In this document: positions 51,201-61,000 of the stretch, piece after piece
How the letters are laid out: the number at the start of each line of letters is the position of its first letter
Numbering within the stretch: the first letter of the stretch is position 1
DNA from: Lenisia limosa
Lineage: Eukaryota > Breviatea
DNA length: 64,000 nucleotides
Direction: 5' to 3'
Assembly: GCA_001655205.1 (NCBI GenBank)
Contig: LPNZ01010514.1
Span: forward strand, 1 to 64,000
Program-made: the position numbers and the translations under genes
The notes under the pieces: model-generated
Told to the model about the DNA's origin: nothing
Databases searched by the model: none
Seen by the model: only the letters and a program-made list of their open reading frames with translations

Positions 51201-51411
51201 TCAACAATGACGAACTGCTTCCCCACCTTCGGAATATTGTCAGCACTTTCAAACTCATCGTCGCTTCTATCATCGTTAACAATTCCATCAATTCTGTGAG
51301 TAATGATGTTGCGGGGGTGGGGGGTGGGGTGACAATAACAGTTAAAGATCGGATTTCTTCCACATTATTCTACTCTCCTCACATTTTAAAGACATCAAGT
51401 TCATTAGGCAT
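42226..51411 (-). CDS. SLX4: SLX4 structure-specific endonuclease scaffold with three UBZ-type fingers
   Basis: Nuclear scaffold that binds and activates SLX1 and MUS81-type nucleases in Holliday-junction and crosslink repair. The probable start at 51411 gives MPNELDVFK. Three CxxC...HxxxC fingers follow: NCLICEDDLSGLSQA + EISVHIDLC (about 50890-50570, split by an intron), TCPLCQKDLSDLTPAMVEAH then ASDC (50240-50150), and KPCPFCGKDVDHQKHIKHVR then QC (49790-49725). A long Ser/Pro-rich disordered middle runs about 49200-43650. Near 48300-48070 a helical block (SREEQLAIMLSHLRGNAITP) is seen. The diagnostic SAP-like module is MPDYAGLNDKDLKFQLQR spliced to YGIHYESREQALELLPKIWD (43390-43065), matching the SLX4 SAP pattern. 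LTNWIKNTPYFSHL and a C-terminal extension end at 42226. Basic AT-hook-like patches (RGRGRGRPPKEPRKKP) lie near 43820. First-exon joins are tentative. Confidence 0.8.
42396..42480. other. Assembly gap (85 N) beside poly-G
   Basis: On the SLX4 strand the gap is followed by CACCCCCC...CAG, the poly-C acceptor of the last intron. Confidence 0.9.
45240..45445. repeat. AT-rich ATATCATAT/ATATGATAT simple-repeat intron
   Basis: About 200 bp of alternating TATA, ATATCATAT and ATATGATAT sits inside an SLX4 intron. The same motif family recurs in other introns and spacers (for example 12050-12090, 18826-18852, 34205-34235, 39108-39160, 44885-44935, 57445-57490). Confidence 0.6.
48831..48911 (-). repeat. 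40-bp tandem duplication across an SLX4 3' splice site
   Basis: GATGCCAAGATCTCAAGAAG occurs at 48831 and 48871. On the minus strand the downstream copy carries TTTCTTAG|CTTCTTGAGATC and opens the exon LLEILASKDSLYSDKSTTQ. The upstream copy has GCTGGG in place of the AG and so is a dead acceptor. Confidence 0.75.
50632..50758 (-). repeat. 45-46 bp intronic tandem repeat, about 2.8 copies
   Basis: AATTAAAC...AACTCTTCAA...GAAAAT units start at 50632, 50677 and 50723. They lie in the SLX4 intron that splits the first zinc finger. Confidence 0.75.
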
Positions 51412-51640
51412 TGCAGAGCCTAGCCCAGGAGTGCCGGTACCGAAAAAACGACAATAAAATAAAAATCTCGTTAACTATACCTCTGATTGTTTTTATCTCT
51501 TCTCATTTGTTTACGTTAGGCATAGTGCAAGAGGGGAGAGGCATAATATAAAAAAGAACAAAAGGATAGCGATCATCGATCAGCTATAAAAATGCCGAAT
51601 GGGCTCAATTTTGTCCTCTTTTCTGTTGTATCTGGTTAGT
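51412..51640. promoter_or_regulatory. Head-to-head promoter region (SLX4 / Dbp10)
   Basis: 229 bp, mostly AT-rich. A TATA-like ATAATATAAAAAAG at about 51543-51556 lies about 90 bp upstream of the Dbp10 ATG. Its function is inferred. Confidence 0.35.
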
Positions 51641-54600
51641 ATGACTGGAGAAGGCATTTTGGATCCCTTTGCCGGGGCAGGCGACACTTCATTTCCAGTC
51701 ATCACGCTGCCAGGAGGTACTAGTCGCGTCTTCTTTGGCCCTCCCTCACGTTTTTAGCTTACGATGACGATAAAAAGTCTAATGATAGCAGTAAAAAGAA
51801 GAAGACCAAGAAGGCTTCATCGAAAGGATTGGGTTTTCAGAAAATGGGTAGGCAGTCTAACTGATGCTTGGTGTGAACCAGCTATTGAACTTCTGAACGT
51901 TGTCTTGATATAAAATACAGCAAATTTTATTTTTGCAGGTCTTGACAGCCACATTTTCAAGGCGATTATGAAGATGGGATACCAGGTTCCTACTCCCATC
52001 CAGAGAAAGACAATTCCTCCCATCATCGAAGGAAGCGACGTTGTAGCAATGGCTCGAACTGGTGGGTGGTTGTGAGGGCCATGGTGTTGTTGCTTGTACT
52101 GAGTGTGAGGCTTGTTTTGAAGAAATACGTAACCGCGCAGGTTCCGGCAAGACTGCCGCCTTTCTCATTCCCATCATCCAGAAGCTTAAAGAACATAGCG
52201 GCACCGTAGGTCTTTCTATGCATGATAAGCAAATTCTCGGTGATATGAATAGTTTATTTTGAAAGATAACTTAGTGTAGTATTTATTTCTTATTCATATT
52301 CTACAGGCAAGAGACCGATGGCAATTATGATTTTGTTTAAAGCATATCATGAGCCTATGCCCATTAATATTCATATCTATTATCAATTTTCTTTATTATA
52401 ATGTTTAGGTTGGTGTTCGTGCTATTATCTTATCCCCAACCAGAGAGCTTGCCATTCAGACTTTGTGAGCATTTGTTTTGGATTCATTATAAGTTCCCTT
52501 GTTTTCAACATTCTTCGCATAGCCAATATTTCACCTAATCCTTGTAGTAAGTTTGTTGAGTCATTCATCAAATTCACGGATCTTCGCTCATCTCTTGTTG
52601 TTGGTGGTGAAAGCTTGGAAGATAACTTCGACGCTCTTGTTGGAAACCCTGATATGTGAGGGGGGTCCTGGATGATACTGGAGCACACTCGATACTGGAA
52701 CTTTCATGCAATGTTGTCTTCTTATTCACGACTATTAGCTTTTAATATTGTCTTATTATTTAGTGTTGTTGCCACACCCGGACGTCTGATGCATGTTATT
52801 GGACTGGTAAAGCTCTCACTCAACTCCTGCGAATTTGCCGTCTTTGACGAGGCTGATAGGTATTCAAAACCGCTTCTTTATTTTGCACCAATTATCTGTA
52901 CCCGTTCTTCATTTGCACTAACCATCCTTAGACTCTTTGAAATGGGTTTCAAGACCCAGATTAATGAGATTCTCTACAAGCTCTCTCCCCGCCGCCAGAC
53001 CCTCCTGTTCTCAGCCACCCTTCCCAACGTTCTCGTCGAATTTGTCCGGGCTGGCCTGAAGGTTTGCTACCTCGCTGCCTCCGTTGCGTTTAGCACGAGA
53101 TCTGAATATCTAGGATCCCCTCTTCCTTCGTCTTGATTCAGAAAACAAAATCCCCGACACCTTGATGGTACGATGGGGGCTTGGAGCTAATCAAAATATA
53201 TCCCCAGATTAGATGAGGGTGATAGTTCCTTGGTATACTTAATGTTGTAGTTGAAGTACTTTTCAGTGACTGAAGGGGACCGTATGGCGGCTCTTTTCCT
53301 TCTTCTCGACAAATACATTGATTCAAAGAAGCGACTTATGATTTTCACATCCACTCAGTGGGCCTGGTGTTCTCTGCCGATTTGGTATTAATGATACGGG
53401 GTTGACCTTATTATGGTGTTCCTGTTTTGGCTGATGAGAATCTAATGAACCAGGCAAGTGTGCCAATTGGTGACGCATACCCTCAACATTGGAGGTTACG
53501 ATGCAACACAGTGCCATGGTAACCTTGACAGTGCAGCCCGTACCATTAACATCACAAAGGTAGGCTTTTGGCCATGAATATCATCATCCTTATCATGTAC
53601 ACATACATTTATGACTTTGGTTTCGAAGGTACGAACTAAACTGAGTTTCTTTCAATTCTTCGTTTTATTAAACAGCTTAATAGCAGTTCATGGTACAATC
53701 ATTTTTACCGTTCTCACTCTAACAGTTCCGAAACAAACAAGTCAACATTCTGGTGACGACCAATCTCGGAGCGCGTGGTATTGGTTGGTGGCTGGCTTGG
53801 CTCCAATCTGCTGACTGTTTCTATTTTGGTGTTCTATAACTCTTATTTTCTATATTTGACACATGTAGATATTCCCTTCCTTGATTACGTAATCAATTAC
53901 GAGTTCCCCGACACGCCAAAGAATTACATCCATCGTGTTGGTCGAGTTGCTCGAAACAACCAGCCGGGTACTGCTTTCTCACTTTGCTCACGGGAAGAGG
54001 TAGGGGGGTGCTAGCGTATACCGAATTTAATATGCCTGGATTTTATTTTGTCTTTTGTGAGCGCTCAACCCCCAGATTGCCTACGTATTGGACTTGCATC
54101 TGTACCTCTCCAAGCCCCTTTTGAATAACGATATGGCAGACCAAGGTGGGATGTCCCACTATCATATTAATCAATTCATATATTGAGCAAGGTAATGACC
54201 ATGCATGGTGAAAAGCCTATGTTGAATAACCCCTCAGTAATGCATGGTGAAAAGCCTATGTTGAACGAGGAAAACATCAACGGACTCGCCGGAGATGGGT
54301 GGGCGGTGTATTGATTTTTGTTTAGATGGGTGGGCAGCGGGTCATTTTATGTTTGGACATTTCTTATGCTGATGCTTCAGGTGTTATATTGGACAAATGT
54401 GCCCCGTATTTGTCACCAAGTACCATGAGAAGATCGAGTAGGTTTAGTGGCTTCTTTTGCTTTGAATGCAGCTTGATATTTCTTCTACCAATTCAAATAT
54501 CGATATCCTAAAAAAGTTATGTCCTTTTTGGCTTTTTTTTTTTGAGGTATATTCAATATGACCCTTTTAGGCATTTGAGGATACATTCGTCAGAGATGGG

Positions 54601-57600
54601 AGAGTTGCTAGGAGTAGGCTTGGCAGAATTGGGCTGCAGGATTTTGTAGCCTGGTGCTTGTATCTTTGATGTTAAAGCAGTGGAGTTACTAACCATGCAG
54701 CCTGCCAAGAACTCGCTGCAAGCGTACCGTCGAACTCGTTCACTTCCCTCAAAGGCTTCAATCGCGAGGTCAAAATCCCTGCCTATCCTCCCCCATCACG
54801 ATATTGGTGGGGAACGATAGGGATTTTTTTGACATATTAGTATTAATATATGTATCTGATTTTTTCTGATGGAATTCAGCTTACGATACGTGTTTATGAT
54901 TATTAAACTATTGTTCCTGCTTCAAAAAATGCTTTGATTGATTTTGCTCTTTCTTAATGCTGCTGCGGTCAAATATTTACGTTTCAGTTGCCATGATGCC
55001 TGAAGGAATGGTGCAGCGTCAGGATTTCTTGGACCAACTTCACAACTACAGACCCGAATATGTTGGTTTGGATGTGGCTTGTCACTCATTGAGGTCGGTC
55101 CTAAAAGGACTATTTTCCACTTGTCTTGCAGTCTGTGTTTGCGCCGTCATGTATTTAGACCATTTTCGAACTCGGCAAGGGTGGAGAAAACGCGGACACC
55201 AAACAAGCACGTGCCATGCAGAACAAACGACGAACCCATGACCGTGAGTGGCTGGTGGCATAGTCTGACGTTACACTTCGATTCACGCCTTCAGAAACAA
55301 TCAAGCAGGCTGATCAACTGAAGGAAATGACAATCGCGAAAAATATTAAATCGAGGGAAACAAGCAAAATGGTGGGTATCATTCACACGGTATTTAATTT
55401 ATATATTTTCTAGTTGGTGTCATTTTGAATATTACGTTTGTCACATTGTCCCTAATTTAAACCTTTCTAATATGGCAGCTTGATGGCACTTTCGATGTCA
55501 CCACCGAGGGCGTGTCCAAGGAGGCAATTGCCCGGGCCAGAGGCCTTTTGGAGAAGCAGAGACGGTGGGATAGCTTTAATTTCTATACGAGGGAATTACA
55601 AATGGATGGCTGATTGATTAGGCAAATGGAGGGTATCAAGAAAAAGAAGGGCAGCGCTATGACAAGGTCAACCTCCAAACAAGTCTGGGTGCTACATAAC
55701 AACATTTTTTTTAAAATGATACAATACCTTATCTACTTAGTGGTCAATTCTTTTTCATTCTCATCTTTTCAGGAAGACTTTTTCATTCCCCAAAGACCGA
55801 ACAAAACTATTGTGGCTGAGTCTAAAGCGTGGGGGGGGGGTTGCAATATTGTAAGGTTAGATATCAGGGACAGGGTTTTCATCAGTATTATGTTAAGGTG
55901 TGTACGGCCTCGGCTTAAAACCTGTTGTTTTCTTGTTTCTACAAATGATACGATATACCATGTCATATGTATCATTTGTGTACCACATGTCTCACACAGC
56001 AGTATGGGTGTGGATTCTGGATCATCAGATCTTCGTGCTATGGAGACGGCAAGCTTCAACGTTGGCTCGGATGACGGAAAGGTTAAGAAGGGCAAGACTT
56101 GGTGAGAGGGTGGATTTGTATTTTGGCCCAGTTAATGATGATTCTTGGGCTTATTTCTAAGGGATGAGAAGAAGATGCGCTTTGTCCATGCGGATGCAGA
56201 CTCGAGAAAGAATATCAAAAAGGTCCGAACCGAATCAGGAGCCAAGGTTGATGCCACGTAGGCGGGATAAAGGTTGATGCTAAGTAGAGTTCTTGTCAGG
56301 CTGTTGCTGTAGGCCTCTTTCGCGTGATCAATTACGCCTATTTATTCTCTCACCCCCCTCAGGTTTGTGTCAGATCGCTATGAGAAGTGGATGAAAAAGA
56401 CCCATCAAAAGATCCAGGAGACGGGTGAAATGGAAACAGAAAACTCCACCTCGTGGGTGAACATTTAATGATTTTGATCAGGTGTGTGGCATGTTTAACT
56501 GTTTAGGAAGAAGTGGTCAAAGTATCGCCACAAGTCCACTCGCGAAGATCACGAGGTAGGTTTCATTCTTACCCTTCTATTTCCCTTCATTCTTGCCCTT
56601 CATTCTTGTTTTTAGTTCCTTACCCTTCTCTTGCTCTTCATTGTTTCCTCTNNNNNNNNNNNNNNNNNNNNNNNNNNNNNNNNNNNNNNNNNNNNNNNNN
56701 NNNNNNNNNNNNNNNNNNNNNNNNNNNNNNNNNNNNNNNNNNNNNNNNNNNNNNNNNNNNNNNNNNNNNNNNNNNNNNNTTTGTTTCCTCTCTCCCTTGC
56801 CCTTCATTCTTGTTTTTAGTTCCTTACCCTTCTCTTGCTCTTCATTGTTTCCTCTCTCCCTTGCCCTTCATTCTTGTTTTTAGTTCCCCTACCCTTCTCT
56901 TGCTCTTCATTGTTTCCTCTCTCCCTTGCCCTTCATTCTTGTTTTTAGTTCCCCACCCTTCTCTTGCTCTTCATTGTTTCCTCTCTCCCTTGCCCTTCAT
57001 TCTTGTTTTTAGTTCCCCTACCCTTCTCTTGCTCTTCATTGTTTCCTCTCTCCCTTGCCCTTCATTCTTGTTTTTAGTTCCCCTACCCTTCTCTTGCTCT
57101 TCATTGTTTCCTCTATCCCTTATTTTCAAGGCCAAAGCAAACAAGAAGAAGGAGGATCGTCTTCGTTCAAAGGACGAAATCCAAAAGGAGCGTAGAGTGC
57201 AGGCCAAAAGAGACGTGGGGGGGGGGGAGATACTGTCTCAGTGACCAAATGTAACGTTTTGTACAATTCCACATAACGACCTAGGCAAAGAGACGATCAA
57301 AGGACAACAAGGCACCCACAGCAGCCGGACAGCACGGACCTCTGGGACCTGGTGATCATCGAAGAGGCATGGGTGATGGCGGAAGTAGGGGGGGTTTATC
57401 ACAATTGTTGACCATTTCAAGGGTCTCTGTCCATGTCACTGTAATAGTATATGATATAATATATATATCATATAATATATCATATAGTATGCTATTTACA
57501 GACACGCAGGAAGCCAATTTACCTACAACTCTGTACACACAGCTTCCTACGTGTCTGTAATAATATTCGTATCGAATAAAATAAATTTGAGATTGCTCAT

Positions 57601-57864
57601 TTCATTTGTATCAGTGCCAAAAACTCCAAAGGCAGCAGCTATCAAAAAAGGCAAAATCGCGGGCAGGAAAGGCAAGGTCCAACTTGGTGTTAAGGTATGC
57701 ATCAATTGGTGTTAATGGGTCACATGAAGGAAGTGACGGTTTGTTGTTTTCAAGTCAGTGTTCTAATGTCCATTTTCCCCCCTTTCCGCCAGATTTCGAA
57801 GTCCAAATTCAAGCCTGGAGGCTCCGCTGCAGGTGGAGGAAAGGGAAAGAAGGGAAGGAAATAG
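51641..57864 (+). CDS. DDX54: Dbp10/DDX54 DEAD-box RNA helicase
   Basis: Nucleolar ATP-dependent RNA helicase for large-subunit ribosome biogenesis. ATG at 51641 gives [18 protein letters not shown], then a Lys-rich stretch ([20 protein letters not shown]) and the Q motif ([14 protein letters not shown]). An intron splits Walker [13 protein letters not shown] (52060-52141). Then come [30 protein letters not shown] and [19 protein letters not shown]. In the second lobe, [20 protein letters not shown] and [20 protein letters not shown] are visible. The DBP10-type C-terminal domain reads [32 protein letters not shown]. The basic tail ends [15 protein letters not shown] at 57864. It has many introns. 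The one at about 56555-57129 is a minisatellite. Donors at about 55832 and 57216 open GTGGGGGGG. Identification is firm. Confidence 0.9.
54192..54265 (+). repeat. 39-bp in-frame tandem duplication at a Dbp10 exon start
   Basis: ATGCATGGTGAAAAGCCTAT occurs at 54201 and 54240. Read through, it encodes the same MHGEKPMLN twice. The first copy is also bracketed by GTAATG (54192) and CCTCAG (54237), so it could be spliced out as a 46-nt intron. Confidence 0.7.
56575..57120 (+). repeat. 64-65 bp pyrimidine-rich minisatellite filling a Dbp10 intron
   Basis: The unit TCTCTTGCTCTTCATTG... TTGTTTTTAGTTCC recurs at 56627, 56831, 56896, 56960, 57025 and 57090 (anchor TCTCTTGCTC), with a 128-N gap in between. 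Each unit carries a polypyrimidine tract ending TTTTTAG, a ready-made cryptic acceptor. The true acceptor appears to be TTTTCAAG|GCC near 57130. Confidence 0.85.
56652..56779. other. Assembly gap (128 N) inside the minisatellite
   Basis: The gap falls within the 65-bp repeat array. The copy number there is unresolved, and about two units would fit. Confidence 0.9.
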
Positions 57865-58046
57865 ATATGGTAATTTACAATGCAACTTTTTTGAACATGG
57901 CCATCCGATACACCATTGCTCCATGAGTGGGGGGAGATAAGCACAGCATGAGCATAAATAATAAGGTGGTGCATTTGGGTTGAGATGACTTCCGACAAAC
58001 TAACTAAATTGATACATACACAAACTACAACAACATTAAACCTAAA

Positions 58047-61000
58047 TTAGAGGATTGTGCACACCTTGCTTCCTCCCTTCTTTTTCTCCTTCTTAGCCGG
58101 GGCTGGTGCAGGTTCTTCCTTCGCCTAAAAGGGTTGGAAATTGATGCACACCCTAAAAAAGCCAACAAAACACCCCAAACGGCTGGTTCTGGCTCGGGAG
58201 CTGGAGTGGCGTCGGGGTTCCCTGGAGTTTGGTTAGAAACTTCACAACATGATGGCAGGTATCATCTAAGCATACCTGGCGTTTCTTTTTCGGCCTTTTC
58301 TTCCTTGGGCTCCTTTTTGGACTCTTCTTTCACTTCTTCCTTCTCCTCTTCTTTCTCTACTTTATTCTCTTCAACCACCTTCTCTTCTTCTTTTATTGCC
58401 TCTTCTTTCACTTCCTCCTTCTTTTCTTCTTTCTTCTCTTTCACTTCTTTCTTCTCTTCAGTTTTCGGAGATTCCTCCTTGGGCTTGTCCTCTTCCACCT
58501 AAGGAGTAAACAAACTCATAGTCTCATAACCAGAACACCCAAGGCTTACGACTACGGCGGCGGCAATAACCTTGGGGGCAGGCTTCGGAGGTGTCGGCAC
58601 ACCCCAAACCTGCAATGTAAGCCATGGCAACTCTAATTGCTTCAAAAACATTTCAGCCAAAAGTATCCAACAAAGCCACATCGCACCTCAATTGAAAGTG
58701 CTTCAGACTCGAGGTAAGTGACAAGGTCGTCGGACACATGAACGTTGGAGTATCTCTTCTCAAATTGGAACAAATGGTTGACACCCACTCTCTCCACCTG
58801 GAGGTTATTGAATATTAGAAAGAGACTTGGAATGAAATGTCATGGTTTTTTCCCACTGTTTGAGTCTGTTCGTACTTTTCATCAAGGTAGAACTTGTACT
58901 TGCAGAACGCCTAGTGCAATGAAAATGTAGAAATGAAGCAACGCCTTACAAGATATCATCTCTATTAGCTTTCGGCACGTCACAAACCTTGTTGGTGAGG
59001 GAATTTGGAATTCCTCTCGCCTGGTCAATTTTGACAATAAAGTCAATTTGCGTACCAGGTTCAGCCCAGGTCTCGTCATCAACATCCTAAAGAGGAATAA
59101 GGATCATAACATCCTAAAGAGGCATAACGTTCTAAAGGGATAATATAAACAGTCCACAGGAGGTCCCTCAGCCTGTACCCACTTCAGTGTCACCGTCAGG
59201 TGTGCATGGCCACACTTCAACCACAATGTCTCCAACTGATTTGCCCGAATAATCTACCACCGGTGTCCAGAGCCCCTCAATCTCAACCTATAACATTAGG
59301 CCTATTTGAAAACTGTTAGCGGCAAATGATGGAACAAAAAGGGAAGAAACAGCTTACGCAGTTGAAAAGAGGCTCAAGGAAGACGTGGGCAATACCAAGC
59401 ATTTGCTCCTGAATAGATGAGCGCCTACTCTACCCATGGAAAAGAAATCTAATGTCATATTTCGAAGGTTATATGCAGGGCTTCTCTGCGGTTCCGAAAA
59501 AGACTGAATTTCTCGATAAATCCTCGATATACTACATGTATATTGACATTTTATAGGGTCTTTTTGGAACTGTAAGGAAGTCCCAATGAATGAGACAATT
59601 GCTGAAATCTACCATACCTGAGGGGGGTCATAGAAGGGGTCATTCTCCTCAGTCACGTCAATCTACGATGCGATGTTAGAGGGGTTTATGAAGCGATAGG
59701 ACAAAGCCTTCCATGTATCATGTTTATAAAGGAATTTGATGATAGTGTGACAGTTTGAAAAGATTGCCATGAATGAATATGACAAACCTGTCCGAATTGG
59801 AGGTACTCAGAGTATTGTTCACGAATGATGTAAACTCTGTTGGTGAACTTATCTACGTCCCAAACATGAGAGGCGCCCTAGAGGGTCAGATGGAGTCAAC
59901 TAACATCTGATGAAGACAGCAAAATACGATATTCTTTGAGAACAGAGTAACTGGCAAAAGTGCCCATAGAATGACGTTACCCCCTCTCCCCACATCCATA
60001 TCCACGGCAATGGCCACTTGTGTTTTGCGGTGTTTGGCCCCGGCAGAGGTGAAGTCAGTTAACATTCGGAGGGAAAACTTCGTAGTCTTTCCAAGTTCGT
60101 CACCTGGGTTATGAACATACAGGCAATATCATCTGATATGATACGGGGATTAACAATGTCAACTCATTTGACCGAATATCCAGAGCAAAGCAAAACAGAT
60201 CAAATGCAAAGACTATACACCGGTCACCAACCGATCGCGTTTGCTTCATTAACAAGGGGAATGACTCGCATAAGATCGTCCTCCAACACCATCATTTCCC
60301 TCTTATGGCTCTCGTAGCCCTCCGCCTCGTCCTTCAGCATCGTAACGGCTTGCTGTTTTGTGAGTTGTTTCACTTGGCCGTCCACAAAACAAACCTGCAT
60401 TTTTGAGCACTTAGTGTCATATTCAGTTTTGTAGGTATCTAACTCGACCCCTGTAAGCTTCGCCATCTAAACAGTTACAAGCTACTGAAGTGTAGCAAAA
60501 CTATTGGTCAACGTTTCATTTCATATTACAATTCATAGCAAAGCAGTATGAACGCTGACATTAACGAACCTCCATTTGGCCCTTCGTACGGTACTCTTGA
60601 AGGGATGATTCCAGGCCAGTTACCTAAGGTAGTAAAGACGGTAATTCCAGGCTAATCCGGTCACTAATCGCTAACCTTAATCTCCAATTCTCTCATTTTT
60701 GGGTCGTCCGCAATTTGTTTCAAACTCTGTAACAGTTAGACATGAAATAACCTGACACCCCACCCCCNNNNNNNNNNNNNNNNNNNNNNNNNNNNNNNNN
60801 NNNNNNNNNNNNNNNNNNNNNNNNNNNNNNNNNNNNNNNNNNNNNNNNNNNNNNNNNNNNNNNNNNNNNNNNNNNNNNNNNNNNNNNNNNNNNNNNNTCG
60901 AAATCGAAAACTTGTCCGGGGGCAATAAGACTGTTTGGTTAGGCAGAAACTAATTGCAGAGTATTCATGTTAGAAGCCAAGGAATATAACACTGAAATAT

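Noticed and set aside
56513-57244. Long open frame through the 65-bp repeat array
   Set aside because: It reads through an intronic minisatellite and an N gap. The flanking Dbp10 exons splice cleanly around it.
58134-58502. Plus-strand Ser/Phe-rich open frame with SFTSSFF-type repeats
   Set aside because: It is the antisense of the E/K-rich kinesin tail; the GAA/GAG/AAG codons read backwards as TTC/CTC/CTT.
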